This document shows, in pieces, positions 8,795 through 21,091 of a DNA stretch of 34,174 nt. Made by a program: the position numbers and the translations under genes. Position 1 is the stretch's first letter, and every line of letters starts with the position of its first letter. Under the pieces are notes generated by a model. It saw only the letters and a list, made by a program, of their open reading frames with translations. It ran no database searches and was not told where the DNA came from. Source of the DNA: Spirochaetia bacterium (GTDB lineage Bacteria > Spirochaetota > Spirochaetia > B11-G9); contig JAOZPU010000004.1 in assembly GCA_029932585.1 (NCBI GenBank), forward strand, positions 1 through 34,174, read 5' to 3'.

Positions 8795-11700
8795 ATGCTT
8801 ATAGAGGGCAAAACCATTAAACGGACATATCTTGGTTCTGATTTTGAAGAGACAATGGATCTTCCAAATTTGGTGGACATACAGTTAAAATCTTATGAGA
8901 AATTTCTTCAGATGGATAAGCTTGCAGCTGGTGAGGCGCCTGCTTTACAGGGTTTGGAAGAGGTTTTTCAAAGTATCTTTCCAATTGAAAGTCAAAGTGG
9001 AGATATGCTGCTTGAATATATTGAATATAAGCTGGATGTTGATAATATAAAATTAACCGAAACAGAGTGCAAGAAGAAGGGGTTGTCCTACGCAGTTCCT
9101 ATAAAAGCTAAGGTGAATCTTGTGTTTCAGGAAACAGGTGAAATTAGGCAGAAGAATATCTATGTAGGTGATGTTCCGTTGATGACTGAAAGGGGAACCT
9201 TTGTAATTAATGGTGCAGAGCGTGTAGTCGTAAGCCAAATTCACAGGTCGCCTGGTGTAATTTTTTCTCATGATAAAGGTATTTATTCGTCAAGAATTAT
9301 TCCATATAGAGGTTCCTGGCTTGAATTTGAAATTGACCAGAAGAAAGAACTGATTTATGCAAAAATTGATCGTAAAAAAAAGATTCTTGGAACTCTTTTT
9401 CTAAGGGCTTTAGGGTATGATACTAGGGAAAAGCTTATTGATCTCTTTTTTCAAATCAAATCTGTGAAGGTTGTAGATAAAAGAGAGAAAAAAGATGAAC
9501 TTGTAGGAAAGGTGCTTGCAAGAGCAGTTGTTCTGGAAAGTGAAGGTGAAGAAAAGAAGCTGTATAAAGCAGGTGAAAAACTTCATCCTCATGTTGTCGA
9601 TGAATTGATTCACTCTGGTGTTAAGAAAATTAAAATAATTGATTTTGATCATGAAGATTCACTTCATTCTCAGATAATTATGAATTGTTTTGAAAGAGAA
9701 GAAATTAAATTTACTCCTGATGATCCGGATATTGATGAGCCTTCAAGAGAAGATGCTCTTTCTTCAGTATATTCTGTTCTGATGCCTGGTGAACCTATAA
9801 CTATTGAGAGTGCAGAGAAAGATCTGAACTCGATGTTTTTTACATCCAGAAGATACGATCTTGGTAGAGTAGGGCGTTATAAGCTCAATAAGAAATTTGA
9901 TTATGATTTAGAAAATAATTCTCATGTTCTTGATAAGATAGATGTTGTAAATACTATGCGTTATCTTATTCAGGTTTATATTGGTGAATCTAATGTTGAT
10001 GATATTGATCACCTTGGAAATAGAAGAATTCGTTCTGTTGGTGAGCTTCTGGCAAATCAGATGAAAACTGCTTTTACGAGAATGGAAAGAATAGCAAAAG
10101 AAAGAATGAGCCTTAAGGAGCTTGATACTATTAAGCCTCAGGATTTAATATCAATTAAACCTGTTGTTGCTGCTGTTAAAGAGTTTTTTGGATCGAGTCA
10201 GCTCTCTCAGTTTATGGATCAGGTTAACCCCCTTGCGGAACTTACACATAAAAGACGTTTAAATGCACTTGGACCGGGAGGTCTTTCAAGAGACCGTGCT
10301 GGTTTTGAAGTTCGTGATGTTCACTATACTCACTACGGTAGAATGTGTCCTATTGAGACACCTGAAGGACCAAATATTGGTCTTATAGTATCTCTTGCAA
10401 ATTATACCCGGGTTAATGAGTATGGATTTCTTGAAACCCCATATAGAAAAGTTAAAGATGGAAAGGCCTTAAGGGATGTTGAATATCTTTCTGCAATGGA
10501 TGAAGAGAAGTATAATATTGCTCAGGCAAATGCAAAACTGGAAGAAGGTGGTAAGTTCGCAGATGATCAGGTTTCTATAAGAAAAGCCGGTGATTACACA
10601 ACCAGATCTCCAGAAGAGATACAGTATATGGATGTGTCTCCAAAACAGGTTATTTCAGTAGCTACGTCTTTGATTCCCTTTTTAGAGCATGATGATGCAA
10701 ACAGGGCTCTTATGGGTTCAAATATGCAGCGTCAGGCTGTCCCGTTGGTTTTTCCTGAACCGCCTCGTGTTGGAACCGGAATGGAAGCTAAGGCAGCATA
10801 CGATTCGGGGGTTCTTGTTAAGGCCCGTAAATCTGGTGTTGTTGAATATGTTACTTCTGAAAAAATTGTAATAAAATCAGATAATCCTGAAGATGAAGGT
10901 GCTTTGGATGAATATATCATGCAGAAGTATCAGAGAACTAATCAGGATACATGTTTTAATCAGCAGCCTATTGTAGCCTTGGGGCAAAAAATCGATGCAG
11001 GTACAGTTCTTGCAGATGGTCCGGCTACAAAATATGGTGAACTTGCACTTGGTCGTAATGTTCTTGTGGGGTTTGTTCCCTGGAATGGATATAACTATGA
11101 GGATGCAATTCTTATCTCAGAAAAGGTAGTAAAAGAGGATATTTATACATCTGTTCATATTAAAGAGTTTACAATTGATGTACGGGAGACCAAGCTTGGC
11201 CCTGAGAAACTTACCCGGGATATTCCTAATATTAATGAAAATTCTCTTGATCAGCTTGATGAAGAGGGAATTATTAGAGTTGGAGCAAAAGTAAAATCCG
11301 GGTATATTCTTGTTGGAAAGGTTACTCCTAAATCGGAAACTGAGACAACGCCGGAATTTAAGCTTCTCAATTCTATTTTTGGTGAGAAGGCAAAAGAGGT
11401 AAGGGATACTTCTCTGAAGATACCTCATGGTACTGAGGGAACTGTTATTGATGTACAGAGACTTAAACGCTCAGAAGGGGATGATTTGTCTCCTGGAGTG
11501 GATGAAGTTGTTAAAGTTATTATTGCAACTAAGCGAAAACTTCGTGAGGGCGATAAGATGGCTGGGCGTCATGGTAACAAGGGTGTTGTCGCAAGGGTTT
11601 TGCCTGAGGAAGATATGCCTTTTATGGAAGATGGAACTCCTTTGGATATATGTTTGAATCCGCTTGGTGTGCCTTCCCGAATGAATATAGGGCAGCTTTT

Positions 11701-12295
11701 GGAAACAGAGCTGGGGTTAGCAGCAAGAGGTTTGGATAAATGGTATTCAACACCTGTTTTTCAGTCTGCATCTACCAAGCAGATTGAAAAAGAACTGGAA
11801 GCAGCTGGAATACCTCAAACTTCAAAACTTAAATTATGTGATGGAAGAACTGGTGAAGCTTTTGAAAACAAAGTTTTTGTTGGTTATGTTTATATGTTAA
11901 AACTTCATCATCTTGTTGATGATAAAATGCATGCAAGATCAACTGGACCTTATTCTTTGGTTACCCAGCAGCCTTTAGGTGGTAAAGCGCAATTTGGTGG
12001 TCAGAGATTGGGAGAAATGGAAGTTTGGGCTCTGGAAGCTTATGGTGCTGCAAATACACTGCAGGAACTGCTTACCATTAAATCAGATGATATGGCCGGT
12101 AGAGCCAAAATTTATGAAAGTATAGTAAAGGGAGAACCTTCTTCAGCTGCTGGAGTTCCTGAATCATTTAATGTGCTTGTTCAGGAGTTAAGAGGTCTTG
12201 CTCTGGATATGTCAATTTATGACTTAAAGGGAAGTAGGGTTCCTTTGACAGAAAGAGATGAAGAATTGATTAATAGACAGGGTTCACAGTTCTAG
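8795..12295 (+). CDS. rpoB: DNA-directed RNA polymerase subunit beta
   Basis: '[66 protein letters not shown]'; ATG 8795 preceded by AGGGAGGG, preferred over ORF start 8735. Confidence 0.98.
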   Translation: MLIEGKTIKRTYLGSDFEETMDLPNLVDIQLKSYEKFLQMDKLAAGEAPALQGLEEVFQSIFPIESQSGDMLLEYIEYKLDVDNIKLTETECKKKGLSYAVPIKAKVNLVFQETGEIRQKNIYVGDVPLMTERGTFVINGAERVVVSQIHRSPGVIFSHDKGIYSSRIIPYRGSWLEFEIDQKKELIYAKIDRKKKILGTLFLRALGYDTREKLIDLFFQIKSVKVVDKREKKDELVGKVLARAVVLESEGEEKKLYKAGEKLHPHVVDELIHSGVKKIKIIDFDHEDSLHSQIIMNCFEREEIKFTPDDPDIDEPSREDALSSVYSVLMPGEPITIESAEKDLNSMFFTSRRYDLGRVGRYKLNKKFDYDLENNSHVLDKIDVVNTMRYLIQVYIGESNVDDIDHLGNRRIRSVGELLANQMKTAFTRMERIAKERMSLKELDTIKPQDLISIKPVVAAVKEFFGSSQLSQFMDQVNPLAELTHKRRLNALGPGGLSRDRAGFEVRDVHYTHYGRMCPIETPEGPNIGLIVSLANYTRVNEYGFLETPYRKVKDGKALRDVEYLSAMDEEKYNIAQANAKLEEGGKFADDQVSIRKAGDYTTRSPEEIQYMDVSPKQVISVATSLIPFLEHDDANRALMGSNMQRQAVPLVFPEPPRVGTGMEAKAAYDSGVLVKARKSGVVEYVTSEKIVIKSDNPEDEGALDEYIMQKYQRTNQDTCFNQQPIVALGQKIDAGTVLADGPATKYGELALGRNVLVGFVPWNGYNYEDAILISEKVVKEDIYTSVHIKEFTIDVRETKLGPEKLTRDIPNINENSLDQLDEEGIIRVGAKVKSGYILVGKVTPKSETETTPEFKLLNSIFGEKAKEVRDTSLKIPHGTEGTVIDVQRLKRSEGDDLSPGVDEVVKVIIATKRKLREGDKMAGRHGNKGVVARVLPEEDMPFMEDGTPLDICLNPLGVPSRMNIGQLLETELGLAARGLDKWYSTPVFQSASTKQIEKELEAAGIPQTSKLKLCDGRTGEAFENKVFVGYVYMLKLHHLVDDKMHARSTGPYSLVTQQPLGGKAQFGGQRLGEMEVWALEAYGAANTLQELLTIKSDDMAGRAKIYESIVKGEPSSAAGVPESFNVLVQELRGLALDMSIYDLKGSRVPLTERDEELINRQGSQF

Positions 12296-12306
12296 GGAGT
12301 TTTGTG

Positions 12307-15300
12307 ATGAGAGATATACAGGATTTTGATAGTATAATGATAAAGTTGGCTTCGCCTGAACAAATCAGGGCGTGGTCATATGGGGAAGTTAAAAAACCGG
12401 AAACCATTAATTACAGGACTCTAAGGCCGGAAAAAGAGGGCCTTTTTTGTGAACGTATCTTTGGTACTACAAAAGAGTGGGAATGTTATTGCGGTAAATT
12501 TAAATCCATCAGGTACAAGGGTGTAATTTGTGACCGTTGTGGTGTGGAAGTTACTCATTTTAAGGTTCGTCGTGAAAGAATGGGGCATATTGAACTTGCA
12601 GCTCCGGTATCTCATATTTGGTATTATCGTTCTGTACCTTCCAGATTAGGTCTTCTTTTGGACCTTACTATTGCATCCCTTAGATCAATACTATACTACG
12701 AAAAATATGTAGTTATTGTTCCTGGAGATACGGATCTTAAGATTATGGATCTTCTCACGGAAGAGGAGTACATGGATGCTAAGGAGAGATATGGGGTAGG
12801 GTTTTCTGCAGGTATTGGTGCAGAAGCTGTTCGTACTCTTCTTGAAAATTTGGATCTTGATGCTCTTTCTGCAGAGCTTCGGGAGAAAATGATTACTAAA
12901 GGTATTAAAACTGATAAGCGTCTTCTTAAAAGAATTGAGATAGTGGAAAATTTCAGAGATTCTGTTAATAAAGCAGAGTGGATGATACTAGATGTTATAC
13001 CTGTAATACCACCAGAGCTAAGGCCTATGGTTCAGCTTGATGGTGGAAGATTTGCTACTTCTGACTTAAATGATTTGTACAGAAGGGTTATTAATAGAAA
13101 TAACAGGCTCAAAAGGCTTATGGCTCTCAATGCTCCTGATATTATTATAAGAAATGAAAAGAGAATGCTTCAGGAGGCAGTAGATGCGCTTTTCGATAAT
13201 TCGAAGAAGAAAAAAGTAGTTAAGGGTGCTTCTAACAGGCCTCTTAAGTCTTTATCAGATATGCTTAAGGGTAAACAGGGTCGTTTTAGACAGAACCTTT
13301 TAGGTAAACGTGTGGACTATTCAGGGCGTTCTGTAATTGTTGTTGGGCCGGAACTTAGGCTTCATCAATGTGGCCTTCCTGCAAAAATGGCTTTGGAATT
13401 ATATAAACCTTTTATTATGCGTAAGCTTGTAGAAAAAGATGTTGTTTATAATATTAAAAAGGCTAAAACTCTTGTAGAGCAGGAAACCCCGGAAGTTTGG
13501 TCTGTTTTAGATTCGGTTGTTAAAGAACATCCGGTTCTGTTAAACAGAGCTCCAACTCTTCATAGATTAGGTATTCAGGCTTTTGAGCCGGTATTGGTTC
13601 AGGGCAAGGCTATAAAGCTTCATCCTCTTGTATGTCATGCTTATAATGCTGACTTTGATGGGGACCAGATGGCAATTCATGTGCCTCTTACTCAAGCTGC
13701 GCAAATTGAATGCTGGACACTTATGCTTTCATCCAATAATTTATTAAACCCTGCAAATGGAACTCCAATAGTATTTCCTTCACAGGATATGGTTCTTGGT
13801 ATTAACTATTTAACTAAGATTACTAAGGGAACTCTGGGTACAGGAAAGTATTATAGTTCATTTGAAGAGGTTATTTTAGCCAGAGATTCCGGAGCTTTAG
13901 GGTTTGGTTCAAAAATAAAACTTAAACATAATGGAGAGGTTATAGAAACTACTGCCGGGAGAGTTCTTTTTAATGAAGGGATGCCTGAGGAAGTAGCTTT
14001 CGTTAATTATGTGTTGGGAGACAAGGAACTCAGGGCGCTTGTAGCTGAAACGTATTCAAAATTTGGACCTCCTGTTGCTGTTAAAATGCTTGATTCAATT
14101 AAAGATATTGGATTTAAGTATGCAACTGTATTTGGAGCTACTATTGGGCTTACAGATATTGTTATTCCGGAAAAGAAAAAAGTGATGATTGAAGGTGCCA
14201 ATGACCAGGTTCGGGAGATCCAGGAGCAGTATATTCAGGGTCATATAACACAGGAAGAACGTTATAATAGGGTTGTTGAAGTTTGGAGTAAGACTAATGA
14301 AGATCTTACAAACGAACTTATGGATTTTCTTGAAAAAGATAAGGGTGGATTTAACCCTGTTTTTATGATGGCTGATTCTGGTGCCAGGGGTTCCAGAACC
14401 CAGATAAGACAGCTTGCTGGTATGCGTGGACTTATGGCTAAGCCTTCAGGAGATATTATTGAGCTGCCAATTAGATCTAACTTTAAAGAAGGCCTTTCTA
14501 TAATTGAGTTCTTTATATCGACCAATGGAGCACGAAAAGGACTTGCAGATACTGCTCTTAAAACAGCAGATGCTGGTTATTTAACCAGACGACTTGTTGA
14601 TATCGCTCAGGATATGGTTGTAAATGATGATGATTGCGGAACTATTAATGGTATTGATATAAGTGCTTTAAAAGATGGAGAGGATGTAGTTGAGTCTTTA
14701 AAAGACAGAATTACAGGTAGATTTACTCTCGAAAGGGTTAAGCATCCAATAACGGGTGAAATTGTTATTGATGTAAATGAAGAAATAACTGATGAACTTG
14801 CTCGTAAAATAGAAGATATTGGTGTTGAAACTGTACGAATAAGGACTGTACTTACTTGTGAAGCGGAACACGGTGTTTGTCGAATGTGCTATGGCCGAAA
14901 TCTGGCTACTAATAAAACAGTAGATATTGGAGAGGCTGTTGGTATAATTGCTGCACAATCAATTGGGCAGCCTGGAACACAGTTAACCATGAGAACCTTT
15001 CATGTTGGTGGTGCAGCTACTAAGATAAGTGAAGAGAATAAAACTATACTGTCATATTCTGTTCTTATTAAAGAAATAATTGGTAATACAGTAACTCTTG
15101 AAAGTGGTGATGTTCTTTTTACAAGAAAAGGGTACTTGACTGTATCAAAAATAATAAGAGAAATTGATCTTGAAAAATCAGCAAAGGTAAAAGTTGTTCA
15201 TGGTCAGAAAGTTACTGGTGGTGAAGTTCTGGTTAAGCAGAAGAGTGGTGAGGTTAAAGCAGAAGAGATAGGTTTTGTCTACTTAAAAGATGATAAAATT

Positions 15301-16536
15301 GTTTTAATTGCCCAGGATCAGAAGCTTGATATTAGAAATGGTGCAGAGCTTTTGGTTAAAGAAGGGGATATCGTTCCTGCCAATAATTCTATAACCACAT
15401 TTGATCCGTTTTCGGAACCTATAATTGCAGAGTTTGATGGAACTGTAAGGTTTGAGGATATGGTTCTTGGTATGACTTTGAAAGAAGAGATTAATATGGA
15501 TACCGGGAATACAGAGAAAAAGATTAGCGAAGTTTCCTTGGAAACTCTTCAGCCCAGGATAGTCCTTATGGATGAAGATGGGAATGATCTTGCAACCTAC
15601 TTTTTGCCTGGTTCCTCTTATCTTAGTATTGATGATGGAGATGTTGTTAAAAAGGGTAGGGCTCTTGCTAAGTTGTTGAAAGAATCAGTAAAAACAGCAG
15701 ATATTACAGGTGGTCTTCCTCGTGTTGGTGAGCTGTTTGAAGCAAGGCGACCAAAGAATGCAGCAGTGCTTGCAAAAATAAGTGGTACTGTGCATTTTAA
15801 GGGTATTGTTAAAGGAAAGCGAATAATTCTTATTGAAGATAAGTATGGTCATGAATATAAGCATCAGGTTTTAATAGGAAAACATCTTCTTATTAGAGAT
15901 GGAGACCTTGTTATGGCTGGTGAAGAGCTTAGTGATGGGAGTGTTGACCCCCATGATATTTTGGATATTCTTGGTGAAAATGCTTTACAGTCATTTCTTG
16001 TGAATGAGGTTCAGGAAGTTTATAGACTCCAGGGTGTAAATATTAATGATAAGCACATTGGTTCTATAGTCAGACAGATGATGCGAAAGGTTGAGATTGT
16101 TCAGGTAGGGGATACTGGTTTTATATATGGCCAGCAGATAGATAAGTATAAATTCCATACTGAAAACGCAAAGGTTTTAAGAGAGGGGGGAGAGTCTGCA
16201 GTTGCAAAACCAATGCTTCTTGGTATAACCAGGGCTTCTCTTAATATAGATTCTTTTATCTCTGCTGCTTCTTTTCAGGAGACAACCAAGGTCTTGACTA
16301 ATGCAGCAATTGCTGGTAGTACTGACACCCTTCGAGGCCTGAAGGAAAATGTAATAATAGGTCACCTGATTCCTGCAGGAACAGGTATGAAGCGATATCG
16401 TAATGTAAAACTTTACGATGAAAATAACGAAGATCTTGATGCCAGTGTTAAAAGTATTCTGGAAGCAAGAAAGCTTGAGAATTTATCTGAATCTGATTCT
16501 GACCAGGTTGGCAGCGGTGCTGCTGTTTCCAGTTAG
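12307..16536 (+). CDS. rpoC: DNA-directed RNA polymerase subunit beta'
   Basis: Zn ribbon '[23 protein letters not shown]', catalytic '[12 protein letters not shown]', second Zn site '[13 protein letters not shown]'. Confidence 0.98.
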   Translation: MRDIQDFDSIMIKLASPEQIRAWSYGEVKKPETINYRTLRPEKEGLFCERIFGTTKEWECYCGKFKSIRYKGVICDRCGVEVTHFKVRRERMGHIELAAPVSHIWYYRSVPSRLGLLLDLTIASLRSILYYEKYVVIVPGDTDLKIMDLLTEEEYMDAKERYGVGFSAGIGAEAVRTLLENLDLDALSAELREKMITKGIKTDKRLLKRIEIVENFRDSVNKAEWMILDVIPVIPPELRPMVQLDGGRFATSDLNDLYRRVINRNNRLKRLMALNAPDIIIRNEKRMLQEAVDALFDNSKKKKVVKGASNRPLKSLSDMLKGKQGRFRQNLLGKRVDYSGRSVIVVGPELRLHQCGLPAKMALELYKPFIMRKLVEKDVVYNIKKAKTLVEQETPEVWSVLDSVVKEHPVLLNRAPTLHRLGIQAFEPVLVQGKAIKLHPLVCHAYNADFDGDQMAIHVPLTQAAQIECWTLMLSSNNLLNPANGTPIVFPSQDMVLGINYLTKITKGTLGTGKYYSSFEEVILARDSGALGFGSKIKLKHNGEVIETTAGRVLFNEGMPEEVAFVNYVLGDKELRALVAETYSKFGPPVAVKMLDSIKDIGFKYATVFGATIGLTDIVIPEKKKVMIEGANDQVREIQEQYIQGHITQEERYNRVVEVWSKTNEDLTNELMDFLEKDKGGFNPVFMMADSGARGSRTQIRQLAGMRGLMAKPSGDIIELPIRSNFKEGLSIIEFFISTNGARKGLADTALKTADAGYLTRRLVDIAQDMVVNDDDCGTINGIDISALKDGEDVVESLKDRITGRFTLERVKHPITGEIVIDVNEEITDELARKIEDIGVETVRIRTVLTCEAEHGVCRMCYGRNLATNKTVDIGEAVGIIAAQSIGQPGTQLTMRTFHVGGAATKISEENKTILSYSVLIKEIIGNTVTLESGDVLFTRKGYLTVSKIIREIDLEKSAKVKVVHGQKVTGGEVLVKQKSGEVKAEEIGFVYLKDDKIVLIAQDQKLDIRNGAELLVKEGDIVPANNSITTFDPFSEPIIAEFDGTVRFEDMVLGMTLKEEINMDTGNTEKKISEVSLETLQPRIVLMDEDGNDLATYFLPGSSYLSIDDGDVVKKGRALAKLLKESVKTADITGGLPRVGELFEARRPKNAAVLAKISGTVHFKGIVKGKRIILIEDKYGHEYKHQVLIGKHLLIRDGDLVMAGEELSDGSVDPHDILDILGENALQSFLVNEVQEVYRLQGVNINDKHIGSIVRQMMRKVEIVQVGDTGFIYGQQIDKYKFHTENAKVLREGGESAVAKPMLLGITRASLNIDSFISAASFQETTKVLTNAAIAGSTDTLRGLKENVIIGHLIPAGTGMKRYRNVKLYDENNEDLDASVKSILEARKLENLSESDSDQVGSGAAVSS

Positions 16537-16570
16537 AGTTTGTTAGTAATTTAGATTTTTTTAATAAATT

Positions 16571-16624
16571 GTTTCCGTTGGTTTACGGAAACGGTGTGAA
16601 GAATTGCCAGTTTAATTCTGGCAA
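16571..16624 (+). promoter_or_regulatory. Two tandem hairpins in the rpoC-rpsL intergenic region
   Basis: GTTTCCGT-TGGTTT-ACGGAAAC (16571-16592) and TTGCCAG-TTTAATT-CTGGCAA (16604-16624). Confidence 0.5.
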
Positions 16625-16649
16625 AAAACAAAGGGAGGGTATCAGAGAG

Positions 16650-17024
16650 ATGCCAACAATCAATCAGTTAATAAGAAAGGGACGAAAGTCTATTGTTAAG
16701 AAGACTAAATCCCCTGCCCTTGATTCATGTCCTCAAAAACGTGGTGTATGCACCCGTGTGATGACAGTAACACCTAAGAAACCGAACTCTGCACTTAGAA
16801 AAGTTGCAAGAGTCAGGCTTACTAATGGTATTGAAGTTACTGCATATATCCCAGGGATAGGACATAATCTTCAGGAACACTCAGTTGTTCTTTTGAGGGG
16901 TGGACGAATTAAGGATCTTCCGGGTGTAAGGTATCACGTTGTTCGTGGTGCAAAAGATACATTGGGAGTAGATGACAGAAAGACCAGCAGGTCTAAATAT
17001 GGTGCCAAGAGACCAAAGGCATAA
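16650..17024 (+). CDS. rpsL: 30S ribosomal protein S12
   Basis: [57 protein letters not shown]...; start re-called to ATG 16650. Confidence 0.97.
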   Translation: MPTINQLIRKGRKSIVKKTKSPALDSCPQKRGVCTRVMTVTPKKPNSALRKVARVRLTNGIEVTAYIPGIGHNLQEHSVVLLRGGRIKDLPGVRYHVVRGAKDTLGVDDRKTSRSKYGAKRPKA

Positions 17025-17507
<483 letters not shown>

Positions 17508-17518
17508 TTTTATAGTTG

Positions 17519-17539
17519 AGACGCCCAATTTGGGCGTCT
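17519..17539 (+). terminator. Hairpin after rpsG, terminator-like but with a weak U tract
   Basis: AGACGCCCA-ATT-TGGGCGTCT perfect 9-bp stem, 12 nt after the rpsG stop. Confidence 0.55.
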
Positions 17540-17583
17540 ATACGTTATATATGCACAAAATGTTAAACAGGCTCTTTGTCCTA

Positions 17584-17612
17584 TTGACTAAGTTCTTTGA
17601 TTTGAATACTAT
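17584..17612 (+). promoter_or_regulatory. Candidate promoter for tuf
   Basis: TTGACT - 17 nt - TACTAT, downstream of the rpsG hairpin. Confidence 0.5.
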
Positions 17613-17654
17613 GTGCAAACTGTTCAACATTGTTGGGCAGGGCTTACTTAGGCC

Positions 17655-17704
17655 AAACCAATCGTCCGGAAGATTTTCCAAAATCGAGGGTGATTAGGTG
17701 GTTT
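17655..17704 (+). promoter_or_regulatory. Structured element in the tuf 5' leader
   Basis: AAACCA(ATC)...(GAT)TAGG-TGGTTT outer pairing enclosing GATTTT-CC-AAAATC. Confidence 0.35.
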
Positions 17705-17903
17705 CAGTTGCTGTAAACTTTTTTGCAGCCATGTCGTTGTTTGTATAGTTCGTATACGGAATAATGACCTCTGGATCCTACTAATCTAGTAAACTCTTTT
17801 TAAGACAATTGTGATGTAATTTTGTGTACTTACGGCTTGTGCCGTTGTAGATAGACTTTGCTCGTATAATAATTTATTTGTGTGTATACACAAGGAGGAA
17901 ATG

Positions 17904-19094
17904 ATGGCTAAAGAGAAGTTTGAAAGAACCAAGCCACATATTAATGTTGGTACTATCGGTCATGTTGACCATGGTAAGACAACTCTAACCGCAGCTATTA
18001 CTATGCATTGCGCACGTAAGAATGGTGATAAGGTTATGAGTTATGAGGATATTGATAATGCACCGGAAGAAAAAGCTAGAGGTATAACTATCAATACTCG
18101 CCACGTTGAGTATCAGACAGAAGGCAGACATTATGCCCATGTAGACTGTCCGGGTCATGCAGATTATATTAAAAATATGATTACTGGTGCGGCGCAGATG
18201 GATGGAGCTGTTATTGTTGTTGCTGCTACTGATGGTGCAATGGCACAGACAAAAGAGCATATATTGCTCGCAAGACAGGTTGGTGTTCCTGCAATTATTG
18301 TTTTTGTAAATAAGACTGACCAGGTAGATGATCCGGATCTTATTGAGCTTGTAGAAGAAGAGATGAGAGATCTTCTTAGTGAGTTTGATTTCCCTGGAGA
18401 TGAAATTCCTGTAATTAAGGGTTCTGCATTTCAGGCAATGGAAAATCCTGAAGATGGTGAAAAGACAAAATGTATTGATGAACTTCTTGAAGCTATGGAT
18501 ACTTATTTCCCTATTCCGGATAGAGCTGTTGATCAGCCTTTCCTGATGCCTATTGAGGATATTTTCTCAATTCAGGGACGAGGTACTGTAGTAACTGGTA
18601 GAATTGAAAGAGGTGTTATTCATATTGGGGATCCAATGGAGATAGTTGGTATCCGGGAAACAACAACAACAACCTGTACTGGTGTAGAGATGTTTAATAA
18701 ACTTCTTGATGAAGGTCAGGCTGGTGATAATGTTGGTACACTTCTTAGGGGCGTAGATAAGGATAAGGTTATTAGAGGTCAGGTTCTGGCTAAGCCAAAA
18801 ACTATCACACCACATTTAAAATTTACTGGAGCAGTTTATGTTTTGAGTAAGGATGAGGGTGGACGACACTCACCGTTCTTTTCAGGTTATAGACCGCAGT
18901 TTTATTTTAGAACAACTGATATTACAGGTACAGTTACTCTTCCTGCTGACAAGCAGATGGTAATGCCTGGAGATAATACAGAAATAATTGTTGAACTGAT
19001 TCACCCGATTGCTATGGACAAAGGTTTAAGATTCGCTATTAGAGAAGGCGGTCGAACTGTAGCTAGTGGTCAGGTCACAGAAATTGAAGAATAG
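17904..19094 (+). CDS. tuf: Elongation factor Tu
   Basis: [33 protein letters not shown]..., G-motifs 'DCPGHADY' and 'NKTD'; AAGGAGG SD. ATG 17901 is an alternative start. Confidence 0.98.
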   Translation: MAKEKFERTKPHINVGTIGHVDHGKTTLTAAITMHCARKNGDKVMSYEDIDNAPEEKARGITINTRHVEYQTEGRHYAHVDCPGHADYIKNMITGAAQMDGAVIVVAATDGAMAQTKEHILLARQVGVPAIIVFVNKTDQVDDPDLIELVEEEMRDLLSEFDFPGDEIPVIKGSAFQAMENPEDGEKTKCIDELLEAMDTYFPIPDRAVDQPFLMPIEDIFSIQGRGTVVTGRIERGVIHIGDPMEIVGIRETTTTTCTGVEMFNKLLDEGQAGDNVGTLLRGVDKDKVIRGQVLAKPKTITPHLKFTGAVYVLSKDEGGRHSPFFSGYRPQFYFRTTDITGTVTLPADKQMVMPGDNTEIIVELIHPIAMDKGLRFAIREGGRTVASGQVTEIEE

Positions 19095-19102
19095 ATTTTT
19101 TG

Positions 19103-19137
19103 AAGTCCTGTACTTTGTAGAGTACAGGACTTGTTTT
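19103..19137 (+). terminator. Terminator/attenuator hairpin between tuf and rpsJ
   Basis: AAGTCCTGTACT-TTGTAG-AGTACAGGACTT perfect 12-bp stem followed by GTTTTT, 11 nt before the rpsJ ATG. Confidence 0.75.
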
Positions 19138-19147
19138 TGGAGGAACA

Positions 19148-19456
19148 ATGGCCAAGGATAGAATCCGTGTAAGGCTAAGAGGTTTTGACATAGAACTTAT
19201 TGATCAGAGTTCACGGGCAATCGTGCAAACTGTTGTAAAGGCTGGAGCCAAAGTTGCCGGTCCAATTCCTTTACCGACAAGAATTAATAAATATACTGTG
19301 CTAAAGTCACCTTTTGTAAATAAGAAATCTCGAGAGCAGTTTGAGATGCGTACACATAAACGGTTAATAGATATTCTGGATCCTACATCTAAGGTAATGG
19401 ATGCTCTTATGAAGCTTGAGCTTCCCGCTGGTGTTGACGTAGAGATTAAACAGTAA
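19148..19456 (+). CDS. rpsJ: 30S ribosomal protein S10
   Basis: '[26 protein letters not shown]', '[39 protein letters not shown]'. Confidence 0.97.
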   Translation: MAKDRIRVRLRGFDIELIDQSSRAIVQTVVKAGAKVAGPIPLPTRINKYTVLKSPFVNKKSREQFEMRTHKRLIDILDPTSKVMDALMKLELPAGVDVEIKQ

Positions 19457-19484
19457 TAAATGCTAAGAGTAATTGAGGTATGAG

Positions 19485-20105
19485 ATGTTAGGGCTGATCG
19501 GCAGAAAAGTCGGAATGACGCAGGTTTTTGACGAACGGGGAGTATTAACTCCAGTAACAGTCATAAAAATAGAAGAGAACGTTGTAGTCGGCGACAGAAA
19601 TGAAGAAAAGAATGGCTACAATGCTAAACTGATTGGTGCTTTTGATAAAAAAGCGAAGCACGTAACAAAGCCTTATGGCGGTCAGTTTGGTGATAAAATA
19701 AGCCCTAAGGCTGTATTAAAAGAGATGAGAGACTTTGAAGGCGATGTCGCTGTAGGTAGTTCTTTTGGTATTGAGCTTATAAAGGATCTTTCTTTTGTAG
19801 ATATAGAAGGAACATCAAAAGGAAAGGGTTATCAGGGTGTTATGAAGAGACATGGATTTGGTGGGGGTCGAGCGACTCACGGTTCCAAATTTCATAGAGG
19901 TCTCGGAGGTACTGGAATGGCAGCCACACCTTCACGTACATTCAAGGGTACTAAAATGCCTGGTAGAATGGGTGGAGTAAGGTCTTCTGTTCAGAATCTT
20001 AGAGTTGTAAAAATCGACGAAGAAAAACAAGTTCTTATGGTGAAAGGCGCAGTGCCAGGCCCTAACAAGGGTATGGTTATCGTCAAGAAAGCTAAGAAGA
20101 AGTAG
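19485..20105 (+). CDS. rplC: 50S ribosomal protein L3
   Basis: [15 protein letters not shown]...; '[25 protein letters not shown]'. ATG 19485 preferred over TTG 19473. Confidence 0.96.
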   Translation: MLGLIGRKVGMTQVFDERGVLTPVTVIKIEENVVVGDRNEEKNGYNAKLIGAFDKKAKHVTKPYGGQFGDKISPKAVLKEMRDFEGDVAVGSSFGIELIKDLSFVDIEGTSKGKGYQGVMKRHGFGGGRATHGSKFHRGLGGTGMAATPSRTFKGTKMPGRMGGVRSSVQNLRVVKIDEEKQVLMVKGAVPGPNKGMVIVKKAKKK

Positions 20106-20114
20106 AGGAATATG

Positions 20115-20741
20115 ATGGAAGCAAAAGTCTTTTCGGTTAAAGGCGAAGAGATAAAAAATATTACTCTTAGTGATGATGTTTTTGGAACAGAAGTTAGTGA
20201 GGGTTCTATTTATTATGCAATAAATAATGAGCTGGCTAATAGAAGAGTTGGGACTGCAAGTACAAAAACTCGTGGTGAAGTCAGAGGAAGTAATGCAAAA
20301 CCATGGAGACAGAAGGGCACCGGTCATGCAAGATCCGGTGATAAGAAATCTCCAGTATGGGTAGGTGGAGGTACTATTTTTGGACCTAGACCAAGAGATT
20401 ATAGTTATAAGATGCCAAGAAAAATGAAGCGTCTTGCGATGAAATCTATTTTATCCTTAAAGGTTGCGCAGGAAAAAGTGAAGGTGGTAGAGGATTTTAC
20501 TATCGAATCTGGAAAAACAAAAGATTTGACTGGACTTCTTAAAGGCCTTGTTAAAGATGAGTCAACTGTTCTTATCTTGAAAGATGATGACAAGATGTTA
20601 AGAAGAGCCGGGAAAAATATACCATGGTTAAAGTTTTTAACCTATAGTAGATTAAGCGCCCATACTTTGTTTTACGGCAAGAATGTGCTTATTCTGGAGA
20701 CAGCTATTGGAAATCTTAATGATTTCTATGCTGCTGAGTAG
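20115..20741 (+). CDS. rplD: 50S ribosomal protein L4
   Basis: 'RRVGTASTKTRGEVRGSNAKPWRQKGTGHARSGDKKSPVWVGGGTIFGPRPRDYSYKMPRK'; ATG 20112 is an alternative start. Confidence 0.96.
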   Translation: MEAKVFSVKGEEIKNITLSDDVFGTEVSEGSIYYAINNELANRRVGTASTKTRGEVRGSNAKPWRQKGTGHARSGDKKSPVWVGGGTIFGPRPRDYSYKMPRKMKRLAMKSILSLKVAQEKVKVVEDFTIESGKTKDLTGLLKGLVKDESTVLILKDDDKMLRRAGKNIPWLKFLTYSRLSAHTLFYGKNVLILETAIGNLNDFYAAE

Positions 20742-20752
20742 AGGGGCTATAT

Positions 20753-21058
20753 ATGAGAAATGATCAGATAATTATTGAGCCTGTGCTTACTGAAAAGACA
20801 AATAGTATGAGGGAATCGGAAAGTGCGGCAAAATATACTTTCAAGGTGAACCCCAGAGCTAACAAAATTCAGATAATGGAAGCAGTTAAAAGCTTGTTTT
20901 CTGTTAAGCCGGTTGACTGTAAGATTATTAATGTAAAAGCTAAACCTCGTCAGTCGCGTACTAAATCTGGTATGAGATCCGGAAGTACAACTCCGTGGAA
21001 AAAAGCTATTGTAACTCTGGCAGCAGGGAATAAAATAGACATTATCGAGGGTGCATAG
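20753..21058 (+). CDS. rplW: 50S ribosomal protein L23
   Basis: 'IIEPVLTEKTNSMRES..KYTFKVNPRANKIQIMEAVKSLFSVKP'. Confidence 0.95.
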   Translation: MRNDQIIIEPVLTEKTNSMRESESAAKYTFKVNPRANKIQIMEAVKSLFSVKPVDCKIINVKAKPRQSRTKSGMRSGSTTPWKKAIVTLAAGNKIDIIEGA

Positions 21059-21091
21059 AGTCTTTTATAGATTCTAATTAGGGAGACTTAA

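Noticed and set aside
16650-17024. Streptomycin-resistance positions in S12
   Set aside because: The K43 and K88 contexts ([19 protein letters not shown]) appear wild-type.
19050-19094. EF-Tu C-terminus '[10 protein letters not shown]' considered as an A375S-like kirromycin-resistance change
   Set aside because: Recounting from the E. coli C-terminus places A375 in 'RFAIREG', which is unchanged here.
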